Positions 34,912 through 43,004 of a stretch of DNA of 58,665 nucleotides are shown here, piece after piece. Origin of the DNA: an uncultured Dermabacteraceae bacterium (GTDB lineage Bacteria; Actinomycetota; Actinomycetes; Actinomycetales; Dermabacteraceae); assembly GCA_943913905.1 (NCBI GenBank), contig CALTZZ010000002.1, positions 1 to 58,665 on the forward strand. Reading direction: 5' to 3'. Under the pieces are notes generated by a model. That model saw only the letters and a program-made list of their open reading frames with translations, ran no database searches and had not been told where the DNA came from. Position numbers and translations under genes: made by a program. Within the stretch, counting starts at the first letter, position 1. Each line of letters begins with the position of its first letter.

Positions 34912-36198
34912 ATGCCAGTAATCCAAGCCGAGAATCTGACAAAGATTTTCGGGAAGAAACCCGTGCGCGGACTCTCAATGCTCCGCGACCAGGGTCTCGA
35001 TAGAGCTGACCTTAAGAAACGTGGCTACACGGCCGCTGTCATCGACGCTTCATTCGACGTCAACCCCGGAGAGATCTTCGTGGTGATGGGGCTATCCGGC
35101 TCCGGTAAATCCACGCTGATCCGCATGGTCAACGGGCTGCTTGACCCCACTGCCGGGTCGCTGCGCATCGGTGATACGGAGATCGTAGGAGCCAACGCAA
35201 AGACGCTGCGCGACGTACGACGCAAGCGCGTATCGATGGTGTTCCAGAACTTCGCACTGCTGCCGCACCGCACCGTTGGCGAAAACGCCGCGTATGCGCT
35301 GGCAATTCAAGGCGTTGGAAAGAGCGAACGCGAGAAGCGCGCAAAAGAAGCGCTTGCGATGGTCGGACTCGAAGGGTGGGGCGGAAGCTTCCCCCACGAG
35401 CTTTCGGGTGGTATGCGGCAGCGCGTGGGACTCGCACGTGCGCTCGCATCCGAAACCGACATCCTGCTCATGGACGAGGCGTTTAGCGCACTTGATCCGC
35501 TGATCCGCCGCGACATGCAGGACCAGCTCATGGACCTGCAGGAACGCCTCAACAAGACCATCCTGTTCATTACGCATGACCTCAACGAGGCCATGCGCCT
35601 CGGCGGACGCATCGCGATGATGCGCGACGGGCGAATCGTTCAGGTGGGAACAGCCGAAGACATCCTCAACAACCCTGCCAACGACTACGTGTCGCAGTTC
35701 GTTCAAGACGTGGACCGCTCGAAGGTACTCACGGCAGATGCGATCTGCGAGAAGCCGCAGGGTGTTCTCCGTTCTGACCAGGGACCGCGTACAGCGCACA
35801 AGCTGCTCCGCGAGGCCGGGTCCCCGTGGCTCGTGGTCGTGGATTCCCGGAACAAGCCTGTGGGGACTGTGTGGGAAGACGATGTGGCCGCCGCTGTGAA
35901 ACGGGGGAGCGAAGAAATCCCTTATTCCCAGTCGCATGCAATGCCAGTCGTCAACGCATCTACGCCCATTGGTGACCTCTTCGCTGATTCCGCGAAGCAC
36001 CTCAGCCCGCTCGTCGTGGTAAACGACGAGACGGGGCAATTCCTCGGGGTTATCCCGCGCGTCACTCTGCTGGCGGCCGTCGGCTCCGGCAATGGGAACG
36101 ACGGCGTCGCGACGCTCACCAGTGGCATCCCAACCGTGGATGGTGGTGGCTCCGTAGCCGTAGACCCGACCTCGACCACGAAAGGTAACGAGCAGTGA
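34912..36198 (+). CDS. proV: Glycine betaine/proline ABC transporter ATP-binding protein
   Basis: 428-residue ATPase. Walker A GLSGSGKST (residues 60-68), Q-loop VFQNFALLPHR (near 108), signature LSGGMRQRVGLA (near 163), Walker B ILLMDEAFSALDPL (near 184) and H-loop THDLNEA are present, with the ProV-specific RGYTAAVIDASFDVNPGEIFVVMG start. The C-terminus (about 280-410) holds a CBS-domain pair expected to sense ionic strength, followed by a Gly/Thr-rich tail. It drives import of glycine betaine or related compatible solutes under osmotic stress. It begins the proVWXX operon; the stop overlaps proW. Confidence 0.94.
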   Translation: MPVIQAENLTKIFGKKPVRGLSMLRDQGLDRADLKKRGYTAAVIDASFDVNPGEIFVVMGLSGSGKSTLIRMVNGLLDPTAGSLRIGDTEIVGANAKTLRDVRRKRVSMVFQNFALLPHRTVGENAAYALAIQGVGKSEREKRAKEALAMVGLEGWGGSFPHELSGGMRQRVGLARALASETDILLMDEAFSALDPLIRRDMQDQLMDLQERLNKTILFITHDLNEAMRLGGRIAMMRDGRIVQVGTAEDILNNPANDYVSQFVQDVDRSKVLTADAICEKPQGVLRSDQGPRTAHKLLREAGSPWLVVVDSRNKPVGTVWEDDVAAAVKRGSEEIPYSQSHAMPVVNASTPIGDLFADSAKHLSPLVVVNDETGQFLGVIPRVTLLAAVGSGNGNDGVATLTSGIPTVDGGGSVAVDPTSTTKGNEQ

Positions 36199-37106
36199 AC
36201 AGCTCTGACTCTTCAATTCCTCGTGTCCCGATCGGCGAGTGGGGCGATGCGGCACTGACCTGGCTCCGCGAAACCTTCGGGATCCTCTTTGAGCTCTTCA
36301 GCGACATCATGGGCACCTTCGTGGAGACCTTGACCGACGGTCTGGTTTCGGTCCCGGCCCTGCTCATGATCGCCATCCTCGCGCTGATCGCATGGATCTT
36401 CCGCTCGTGGCAACTCGCCCTGTTCTCGGCTGTGTTGTTCTTGCTGTCTCTGTCGATGGAACAGTGGGAGACGACGATGCAGACGATGGCCCTCGTGATC
36501 GTCTCGACTCTGGTCGCGGTGATCATCGCGATCCCGGTCGGTATTCTGGCCTCGCAATCGTCCGTCGTGAGCGCGATTGTGCGCCCGATCATGGACTTCA
36601 TGCAGACAATGCCGGCATTCGTGTACCTGATTCCCGCCGTCTTGTTCTTCTCTATCGGCGTGGTACCCGGCCTGTTTTCCACGATCATCTTTGCGATGCC
36701 GCCTGCCGTTCGCATGACGGAGCTCGGCATCCGCCAGGTCGATTCCGAGACCGTGGAAGCTGGCCACGCATTCGGCGCAAGCCGCGGACAGATCCTGTCG
36801 GGTATCCAACTGCCCCTGGCGATCCCCACCATCATGGCCGGCGTTAACCAGGTCATCATGCTTGCCCTGTCGATGGCCGTGATCGCGGGCATGGTTGGTG
36901 CCGACGGCCTCGGCAAAGAAGTTGTGGATGCGATCGCAACGATGGACTTAGGTAAGGGCATCGAAGCTGGCTTGGCCACCGTGTTCCTCGCGATCTTCCT
37001 GGACCGCATTACAGCGGCACTCGGCTCGCCGCGAGACTACCCGTACTCGGCGATGGGCCTGATCACGAAGGCTCGCGAAAAGCGCAAGCGCGGACTCGCA
37101 GCGTAA
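36195..37106 (+). CDS. proW: Glycine betaine/proline ABC transporter permease
   Basis: 303-residue permease with about six to seven helices. An N-terminal amphipathic segment (WGDAALTWLRETFGILFELF) precedes the helices, as in ProW. The coupling motif VEAGHAFGASRGQILSGIQLP lies near residue 195 and MQTMPAFVYLIPAVLFF near 137. The start overlaps the proV stop (GTGA-type overlap). It forms the membrane channel with ProV and the ProX proteins. Confidence 0.94.
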   Translation: MNSSDSSIPRVPIGEWGDAALTWLRETFGILFELFSDIMGTFVETLTDGLVSVPALLMIAILALIAWIFRSWQLALFSAVLFLLSLSMEQWETTMQTMALVIVSTLVAVIIAIPVGILASQSSVVSAIVRPIMDFMQTMPAFVYLIPAVLFFSIGVVPGLFSTIIFAMPPAVRMTELGIRQVDSETVEAGHAFGASRGQILSGIQLPLAIPTIMAGVNQVIMLALSMAVIAGMVGADGLGKEVVDAIATMDLGKGIEAGLATVFLAIFLDRITAALGSPRDYPYSAMGLITKAREKRKRGLAA

Positions 37107-37162
37107 CTCCACCATCGGACCACTACACCGTTGTATCGATACGAAGGGAATGATTGTTAGCC

Positions 37163-38056
37163 ATGCTGAACCGACGTCAACTACTCGCCCTCTCCGGTGC
37201 ACTCGCCGCGACCGGAACCCTCGCCGCCTGTGGAGGTGACTCGAAGTCGGGCTCTGGTGGAGACAAGAAGGAACTCACCATCGGCTACCTCCCCGCCTGG
37301 ACCGACGGCCTCTCCACCGCCTATCTCCTCGACAACCTGCTCTCGGAGAAGGGCTACAAAGTCAATCACCAGGAACTCAACGACGCCGGTGTTCTCTACA
37401 CCGGACTCGCCAAGGGCGACATCGATCTGTATGCCTCTGCGTGGCCCGAGGTGACCCATAAGTCCTACATGGAGAAGTTCGGAGACAAGATCGAGGATCT
37501 GGGTTCGTACTACGACAACGCGAAGCTTACGATCGCAGTGCCCGAGTACACCGACGTGACCTCGATCGAAGAACTGAAGGACCAGGCAGACCGCTTCGGC
37601 AAGGTCATGTACGGCATCGAGCCGGGAGCTGGCCTGACCGAAGCCACCCAGGATCGCGTGTTCCCCGAGTATGGTCTCGAGGATGCGGGCTGGGAGCTGA
37701 AGACCTCCTCAACTCCTGCGATGCTCTCTGAGCTGGAGAAGGCGACGAAGGCGAAGAAGGACATCGTGGTAACGCTGTGGCGTCCGTTCTGGGCCAACAG
37801 CGCCTACCCCGTGAAGGATCTCAAGGATCCTAAGGGTTCGCTCGGAGAGTCGGAAGCTCTCCACTGGCTGGGCCGCGAGGGCTTCAAGGAAGAACTTGGT
37901 GAGGTTGCGGAACTCCTCGGCAAACTCAAGTTCTCCGATGAGGTCTACAACGACCTGGAAGACAAGGTCGTGAATGAGTACGGCGAGGGTAAGGAAGAGG
38001 AAGCCGTGAAGGCATTCCTCAAGGACAACCCCGACGCCGTGCCAAGCAGCAAGTAA
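37163..38056 (+). CDS. proX: Glycine betaine ABC transporter substrate-binding lipoprotein, copy 1
   Basis: 297-residue lipoprotein (twin-arginine-like NRRQLLALSG start, lipobox LAAC with Cys at residue 20). The OpuAC domain follows: ELTIGYLPAWTDGLSTAYLLDNLL, a PEYTDVTSIEELKDQ block and WRPFWANSAYPVKDL near residue 210, with aromatic residues suited to a quaternary-amine cage. The C-terminal 125 residues (from LEDAGWELKTSS) are identical to copy 2. The ATG at 37163 matches the copy-2 start; an upstream TTG (37154) has a better-spaced GAAGGG and cannot be excluded. Confidence 0.92.
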   Translation: MLNRRQLLALSGALAATGTLAACGGDSKSGSGGDKKELTIGYLPAWTDGLSTAYLLDNLLSEKGYKVNHQELNDAGVLYTGLAKGDIDLYASAWPEVTHKSYMEKFGDKIEDLGSYYDNAKLTIAVPEYTDVTSIEELKDQADRFGKVMYGIEPGAGLTEATQDRVFPEYGLEDAGWELKTSSTPAMLSELEKATKAKKDIVVTLWRPFWANSAYPVKDLKDPKGSLGESEALHWLGREGFKEELGEVAELLGKLKFSDEVYNDLEDKVVNEYGEGKEEEAVKAFLKDNPDAVPSSK

Positions 38057-39058
38057 TACAGCCTCAGTCCTCGAGCTATTGGGGCGCGTTTCGTGACTAC
38101 GTCGTGAGTCCCGAAACGCGCCCTTCGTATGTGTCAGAAGTGTCCCCCTCCAATCAATGAAAGGAACATTGACGTGCTTAATCGCCGACAACTTATGTCT
38201 TTGTCGGGTGCAATGGCTGCTGCCGGAGTTCTTGCTTCGTGCGGCGGCTCTAGTTCTGCGAATGGAAGCGACAAGACGCTCACGCTCGGCTATATGCCGT
38301 CGTGGAGCGACACGCTTTCCACCGCCTATCTGCTCGACAACGTGCTCACGGAGAAGGGGTACAAGATCAAGCACGAGCAGCTCAACGATGCGGGCGTCCT
38401 TTACACAGCACTGTCGAAAGGGGATATCGACATCTACCCGTCGGCATGGCCCGAACGCACCCACAAGGCGTATATGGACCAGTACGGCGACACCATTGAA
38501 GACCTTGGCACCTTCAACAACAACGCGGTTTCCACCATTGCGGTGCCGGAATACACGGATCTCGACTCTATTGATGCCCTTGTGGATCAGGCCGACCGTT
38601 TTGGTGGCGTTGTGTACGGTGTGGAGCCCGGTGCCGGCCTCACGAAAATCGTTCAAGAAAGCGTGTTCCCTGAGTACAAGCTCGAGGATGCGGGCTGGGA
38701 GCTGAAGACGTCCTCGACCCCTGCGATGCTCTCTGAGCTGGAGAAGGCGACGAAGGCGAAGAAGGACATCGTGGTAACGCTGTGGCGTCCGTTCTGGGCC
38801 AACAGCGCCTACCCCGTGAAGGATCTCAAGGATCCTAAGGGTTCGCTCGGAGAGTCGGAAGCTCTCCACTGGCTGGGCCGCGAGGGCTTCAAGGAAGAAC
38901 TTGGTGAGGTTGCGGAACTCCTCGGCAAACTCAAGTTCTCCGATGAGGTCTACAACGACCTGGAAGACAAGGTCGTGAATGAGTACGGCGAGGGTAAGGA
39001 AGAGGAAGCCGTGAAGGCATTCCTCAAGGACAACCCCGACGCTGTGCCGAGCAGCAAG
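37676..39058 (+). repeat. Near-identical 378-bp direct repeat within proX copies 1 and 2
   Basis: 37676-38053 and 38681-39058 match at an offset of 1005 bp. I find three substitutions near the start (around 37705-37715) and two near the end (around 38037-38043); the roughly 320 bp between appear identical. The upstream halves of the two genes are much more diverged. The entry spans both copies. Confidence 0.85.
38082..38123 (+). terminator. Hairpin between the two proX genes
   Basis: GGGCGCGTTTCG (38082-38093) pairs perfectly with CGAAACGCGCCC (38112-38123). It probably terminates or attenuates transcription after proX copy 1, so copy 2 may be expressed at lower level or from its own start. 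Confidence 0.65.
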
Positions 39059-39061
39059 TAG
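38174..39061 (+). CDS. proX: Glycine betaine ABC transporter substrate-binding lipoprotein, copy 2
   Basis: 295-residue lipoprotein; GTG start after GAAAGGA with 8-base spacing, lipobox LASC (Cys at residue 20). The N-terminal half has diverged from copy 1 (e.g. YMPSWSDTLSTAYLLDNVLTEKG against YLPAWTDGLSTAYLLDNLLSEKG, and EPGAGLTKIVQESVFPEYK), while the C-terminal 125 residues are identical. Both have OpuAC-type ligand-binding features. Two binding proteins with different N-lobes would allow one permease to serve two osmolytes. Confidence 0.9.
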   Translation: MLNRRQLMSLSGAMAAAGVLASCGGSSSANGSDKTLTLGYMPSWSDTLSTAYLLDNVLTEKGYKIKHEQLNDAGVLYTALSKGDIDIYPSAWPERTHKAYMDQYGDTIEDLGTFNNNAVSTIAVPEYTDLDSIDALVDQADRFGGVVYGVEPGAGLTKIVQESVFPEYKLEDAGWELKTSSTPAMLSELEKATKAKKDIVVTLWRPFWANSAYPVKDLKDPKGSLGESEALHWLGREGFKEELGEVAELLGKLKFSDEVYNDLEDKVVNEYGEGKEEEAVKAFLKDNPDAVPSSK

Positions 39062-39097
39062 GTTCGCTTTCGTCACTGGTGACGTTCGGGGCAGGCT

Positions 39098-39131
39098 GTG
39101 CCGCGTATCCGCAACCTCGGGTACGCGGCAC
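39098..39131 (+). terminator. Hairpin terminator after proX copy 2
   Basis: GTGCCGCGTA (39098-39107) pairs with TACGCGGCAC (39122-39131), 37 bp after the stop. Likely end of the proVWXX transcript. Confidence 0.65.
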
Positions 39132-39136
39132 ATGCA

Positions 39137-39290
39137 TGTGCACATATTCCGTCGGTCAGGTGCATTCATGCCGCTGAGCGTGCGCATGCCCATCGCTGAT
39201 CATGCGCACGTATTCCGCCGAGCATGTGCATCCACTCCACTGGGAATGCGCACGCCTCTCGCTGACTATGCGCACGCGGCTCGCCAATCA
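39137..39290. repeat. 22-bp tandem repeat, five regular plus two degenerate units
   Basis: Regular 22-bp units begin at 39181, 39203, 39225, 39247 and 39269, each starting TGYGCA; two less regular units lie at 39137 (24 bp) and 39161 (20 bp). An open frame runs through the array, but a 22-bp period cannot keep frame, so it is not coding. The array lies between the proX terminator and the GNAT gene. Confidence 0.8.
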
Positions 39291-39360
39291 GGGACGCCTT
39301 GACCTGACATGGGTGCAGAATCCGCTGATATGCAGGGCGCAGGGGCGTATTGTTCTGTCC

Positions 39361-40209
39361 ATGAGTTCACAGGAGCGCGAAGCCGCGAATACAGCGTCAG
39401 AACACACCTGCGATCAGGACGATGCCACCGAGGAGCTCTGCGGGGGAGACGGGGCACCATGCACAAGCCCTGAAGACGACCTCGAGGACGCAGACCCCAC
39501 TGTTGCCGATGACGAAGTCTCTCGCCCGGGCCCCGTGTCCAACGCGGATTGCGGTCACGAAAACACCCTCGAATACCTGTACCCGGCGTTCGCTCTGAAA
39601 ATCACCCTGCGTGACCTTGAACTGCGCTTGATTCGCGACGATGATTTCCCTGCGTACGCGCAGCTGCTGCGAGACCAGATCTTCCAGCCCGAATTCACGG
39701 ATGCGACGTTCCCGTGGGCCAATCAGGAGCCAGACGATCGAGTGCGATCAGCATTCCGCTACCAGTGGACGGTGCGTGCATCACTGGATCAATACTCTTG
39801 GGCCTTGCCGTTCGGGGTGTTCCACGAGGGTACGCTCATCGGGTCGCAAGAAATCAACGCGCAGAACTTCGACCTGACGCGGACAGTGGGAACCGGCTCG
39901 TGGCTGACCCGCGGACAGCAGGGCAAGGGACACGGGAAGCTGATGCGGCAAGCAGTGCTTGAATTCGTGTTCGACTACCTCAAGGCGGAGCGTGCGGAAT
40001 CAGACGCGCTCGAAACGAATCTGCCGAGCCTCGGTGTATCGCGCAGCCTCGGATACAGGGATAACGGCACCGACATTCGCATGCACGGCGGGAAGGCATG
40101 CCGGTTCCATCGCGTGGTACTTACCCCCGAAGACTTCGTTCGCCCCGAGGAACGAATCACGGTCGAGGGGCTCACGCCCACGCTGATCGAAGACTTGGGC
40201 GCTGGCTAA
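39361..40209 (+). CDS. GNAT-family N-acetyltransferase with acidic N-terminus
   Basis: 282-residue protein. The first 75 residues are acidic and Ser/Glu/Asp-rich, containing four Cys (CDQDD, CGGDGAPC, DCGHEN). The GNAT domain begins near LRDLELRLIRDDDFPAYAQLL (near 85) and includes the acetyl-CoA loop RGQQGKGHGKLMRQA (near 185) and LPSLGVSRSLGYRDNG near 225. Substrate unknown. The ATG at 39361 was chosen because upstream sequence is the 22-bp repeat array; no strong Shine-Dalgarno is present. Confidence 0.8.
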   Translation: MSSQEREAANTASEHTCDQDDATEELCGGDGAPCTSPEDDLEDADPTVADDEVSRPGPVSNADCGHENTLEYLYPAFALKITLRDLELRLIRDDDFPAYAQLLRDQIFQPEFTDATFPWANQEPDDRVRSAFRYQWTVRASLDQYSWALPFGVFHEGTLIGSQEINAQNFDLTRTVGTGSWLTRGQQGKGHGKLMRQAVLEFVFDYLKAERAESDALETNLPSLGVSRSLGYRDNGTDIRMHGGKACRFHRVVLTPEDFVRPEERITVEGLTPTLIEDLGAG

Positions 40210-40231
40210 ACACCATTGAGATGCCGCCGAC

Positions 40232-40312
40232 GCATGGCTATAGCGTGCCTGTGGCGGTGCATGGGCCTGTCTGTGCTGTGGACACCCATGGTTGTGGCGG
40301 GGCTGTGAGGCC
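40232..40312. repeat. Degenerate 27-bp tandem repeat, three units
   Basis: Three 27-bp units at 40232, 40259 and 40286 each begin with (G/C)CATGG and continue with CTGTG-rich sequence. The gap between the two convergent genes (40210-40370) contains nothing else that I can identify. Confidence 0.6.
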
Positions 40313-40370
40313 CGAGAGCTTGTCTTGCGTGGGGGCAGCCACAGGGCTGTGGTGCCTGTGGCGCGCGAGG

Positions 40371-40820
40371 TTAGCGTGCCTCGCGCCGCTCCACCTCAAG
40401 CGTCACTTCGCGTTCCACAAGCGAGAGGCGGTCTTGCCACACCTGACGCAGCGTGGCGAGCCCTTCAGCGTTCGGGGCGCTTTCGATGTCCAGCTCAATG
40501 CTGGTGCGGGGGCCGTCGGCCAAAAGCCCCACCTGGAGGATGACCGGGGAGTTGATGGCGCGGCTGGCAATGATGAACCGCATGCGGTGGCCGAGGGCGC
40601 TACCGAGGACGCGGCCCACCGTCTTCCCTTCACGGTCCGTGTCCTTGCCAGGGCCGGCGATCAGGGGAGTGCCGACCATGAGCGGGAGTGCTTCGAGACC
40701 GAGCCAGTTCGGTAGCCATTGTGTTGTGAGGCGCTCCCACGCATCTTCACGAGTGATGGGGAGGGAGGCGCGAGTGCGGAAATCGTGAGGCGTAGGCGTG
40801 AGGATCAGCGCATCGTTCAT
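40371..40820 (-). CDS. SRPBCC-like (START-fold) protein, unknown function
   Basis: 149-residue protein with the pattern of SRPBCC/AHSA1 ligand-binding proteins: an N-terminal strand (FRTRASLPITREDAWERLT), a WLPNWLG segment near residue 36, and a C-terminal long helix ending VWQDRLSLVEREVTLEVERR. No catalytic residue can be pointed out. The gene stands alone and is convergent to the GNAT gene. Confidence 0.65.
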   Translation of the reverse strand: MNDALILTPTPHDFRTRASLPITREDAWERLTTQWLPNWLGLEALPLMVGTPLIAGPGKDTDREGKTVGRVLGSALGHRMRFIIASRAINSPVILQVGLLADGPRTSIELDIESAPNAEGLATLRQVWQDRLSLVEREVTLEVERREAR

Positions 40821-40953
40821 GCCTCCAACCTACGGTTGCGCACGTAGGCGCGTGAAGAGCTGATACCGGCCGGCACGCAGGTTTTGCCGAACTGTCACCT
40901 GGGCGCCGCGAAGGCGTCACGCGATGGCCCGATTCGACTCACGAAAAGACGAC

Positions 40954-40995
40954 GGTGCGCACCCGAGGCCCCTCGACAGAGGACGGGCACGCACC
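40954..40995 (-). terminator. Hairpin after the aldo/keto reductase pair
   Basis: Near-complementary arms GGTGCGCACCC (40954-40964) and GGGCACGCACC (40985-40995), 30 bp beyond the stop of the reductase at 41026 on the minus strand. Two central mismatches. Confidence 0.45.
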
Positions 40996-41025
40996 GCACA
41001 ATTCGCTTTGCGAGCGAGGCTGGTT

Positions 41026-41865
41026 CTACTTGAAGTCAGCGGTGGCCGGATCCGGGCCCTTGCGGCCATCGGTGCGAGTCAAGCCGTTGATCTGTTCGAC
41101 CTCTTCGCTCGTGAGTTCGAGGCCCAGGGACTCCCAGTTCTCGACGATGCGCGATGGCGTGACCGACTTCGGGATCACCACGTTCCCGATCTGGCGATGC
41201 CACGCGAGGATCGTCTGGCCCACGGTTGCGTCATGCTTCTTCGCGATCTCGGCGATGACCGGATCTTCGAGCACGTCGCCGCCCTGGCCAAGCGGGCCCC
41301 ATGCTTCCGTGAGGATGCCGTGGCGATCGTTTGCCTCGCGTAATGCCTGCTGGTTGAAGTAGGGGTGCAGCTCCACCTGGTTGATGACCGGCACCACGCC
41401 CGAGGTGTTGATGAGGTCTTCGAGGTTCTCCTCGGGGAAGTTGGAGACGCCGATCGACTTCACGCGCCCCTGCTTCTGCAGTTCAAGGAACGCTTTCCAC
41501 GTGCCGTTGTAGGTGCCGAAGCTCGGCACCGCCCAGTGGATCAGGTATAGGTCCAGAACCTCGAGGCCCAGCTTCTCCATCGAGGTGTCGAACGCCTTGA
41601 GCGTTGAATCGTATCCCTGGTCCGCGTTCCACAGTTTCGTGGTCACGAAGATATCTTTCGGATCCACGCCCGAGGCCTCAATCCCGCGGCGCACGCCCCC
41701 TTCATTGCCGTACACGGCAGCGGTGTCAATGTGGCGGTAGCCTGCCTTGAGCGCGCGCGAGACGGCATCTGCCGCTTCCTCGTTCGGCACCTTGAAGACG
41801 CCGAAGCCAAGCTGCGGGATCTGGTGACCGTCATGGAACGGGAGTACGGGGCTTTCGTAAGCCAT
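41026..41865 (-). CDS. Aldo/keto reductase (2,5-diketogluconate reductase-like)
   Basis: 279-residue NADPH-dependent reductase of the AKR5-like group. Motifs: GFGVFKVPNEEAADAV (near residue 20), DTAAVYGNEGGVRRGI with the catalytic Tyr (near 47-52), the Lys in VTTKLWN (near 76), a LYLIHWAVP His (near 107) and the C-terminal NADP-binding IPKSVTPSRIVEN (near 238). It reduces sugar-derived ketones or aldehydes; substrate unknown. It lies 50 bp downstream of a paralogue on the same strand. Confidence 0.92.
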   Translation of the reverse strand: MAYESPVLPFHDGHQIPQLGFGVFKVPNEEAADAVSRALKAGYRHIDTAAVYGNEGGVRRGIEASGVDPKDIFVTTKLWNADQGYDSTLKAFDTSMEKLGLEVLDLYLIHWAVPSFGTYNGTWKAFLELQKQGRVKSIGVSNFPEENLEDLINTSGVVPVINQVELHPYFNQQALREANDRHGILTEAWGPLGQGGDVLEDPVIAEIAKKHDATVGQTILAWHRQIGNVVIPKSVTPSRIVENWESLGLELTSEEVEQINGLTRTDGRKGPDPATADFK

Positions 41866-41915
41866 CGTGAACCTTCTTTCGGTAGGGGTCGGACAAAAAC
41901 GGGAGTGAACTGGGG

Positions 41916-42914
41916 TTATCGGGGCCGGCGTTTCATCGTCTCAGGGTCAAAACCGGTGCGTCCCTTCGGACCGCGGTCCAAACCTGCGATCGCGTCCAGG
42001 TCGGCGTCGCTCAAATCGACACTCAACGAGTCCCAGTTCTCTTCGATCCGTGACGGCGTCACGGACTTCGGAATCGCGACGGTCCCCAGTGCGCCATGCC
42101 AGGCAAGCACCACCTGAGCGGGCGTAGCATCCAGCCGCTGCGCGATCTCGGCCACCGTCGGCTCCCGAAACAGATCACCGCCGCGGGCCAGTGGCGCCCA
42201 GGCTTCGGAGAGGACGCCGCGGGCAGCGTTATCGGCGCGCAACTCGCGCTGCGCGAAGTACGGGTGGAGCTCCACCTGGTTAATCACCGGGGTCACGTCC
42301 GTGGCGGCAACCAGTTCGTCAATACGGGCCGACGGAAAATTTGAGACGCCGATCGAGCGCACCATGCCCCGTTCGCGCAGGTCGATCAGCGCCTTCCACG
42401 TGTCCACGAAAAGGCCGTTCATGGGCATCGGCCAGTGGATCAGATACAGGTCAAGATAGTCGAGGCCGAGTTTCGAGAGCGATGTTTCGCACGCGCGGAT
42501 CGTGTTCTCGAAACCCTGGTCGTCGTTCCACACTTTCGTGGTGACGAAGACATCGGAGCGGGGGAGTCCGGACGCGGCGATCGCGCGGCCCACCCCGGCT
42601 TCGTTGTAGTAGAGAGTCGCGGTATCGATGTGGCGGTACCCAGTGTGGAAGGCGTGGCCGACGGCTTCTTCAGCCTCATCGTCGCTGGCCTTGTAAACGC
42701 CGAAACCGAGTTGGGGGATCGAATGGCCATCGTTGAACTGGAGTCGTGGGCCACCACTCGGGGCCGCCGAATGGGACGGGGCGTCCGAATGGGGCATCGC
42801 CTCCGAGTGGGACACCGCTTCCGAGTGGGGTGCGGATGGCGAAGTATGAACAGTCGCGGGTGATGAATCAGAAGTGGAATCTAGGGGGTTGGTCATCAAA
42901 CGAGACTCGTTCAT
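41916..42914 (-). CDS. Aldo/keto reductase with His-Ser repeat N-terminal extension
   Basis: 332-residue paralogue of the next gene. The reductase domain starts near residue 55 (LQFNDGHSIPQLGFGVY) and has DTATLYYNEAGVGRAI, VTTKVWN, LYLIHWPMP and IPKSVTPSRIEEN as expected. The N-terminal 55 residues are an added low-complexity extension containing four six-residue repeats with HSE/HSD/HSA (about residues 28-51), encoded by an 18-bp tandem repeat. GGAAGG precedes the ATG at 42914. An ATG at 42896 is possible. Confidence 0.9.
   Translation of the reverse strand: MNESRLMTNPLDSTSDSSPATVHTSPSAPHSEAVSHSEAMPHSDAPSHSAAPSGGPRLQFNDGHSIPQLGFGVYKASDDEAEEAVGHAFHTGYRHIDTATLYYNEAGVGRAIAASGLPRSDVFVTTKVWNDDQGFENTIRACETSLSKLGLDYLDLYLIHWPMPMNGLFVDTWKALIDLRERGMVRSIGVSNFPSARIDELVAATDVTPVINQVELHPYFAQRELRADNAARGVLSEAWAPLARGGDLFREPTVAEIAQRLDATPAQVVLAWHGALGTVAIPKSVTPSRIEENWDSLSVDLSDADLDAIAGLDRGPKGRTGFDPETMKRRPR
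42763..42834. repeat. 18-bp in-frame tandem repeat, four units
   Basis: Units at 42763, 42781, 42799 and 42817, each 18 bp with a (T/C)CCGA(A/G)TGGG core. They encode six-residue repeats (HS-E/D/A-A type) in the N-terminus of the aldo/keto reductase. Confidence 0.8.
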
Positions 42915-43004
42915 AGTGCCTTCCAGTTCAGGTCTGCTGCGCCCTCACAGTACGCGCGAGCCGTGGATGCTTACTGAAAAATCAGTCGCATTTACACTGG
43001 AGTC

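Noticed and set aside
37709..39193. 494-codon minus-strand frame with internal duplication
   Set aside because: The duplication is simply the reverse image of the proX repeat; no independent protein family.
39202..39360. N-terminal extension of the GNAT protein from an ATG at 39202
   Set aside because: The extension lies inside the 22-bp repeat array, whose period breaks reading frame, and its translation is not GNAT-like.
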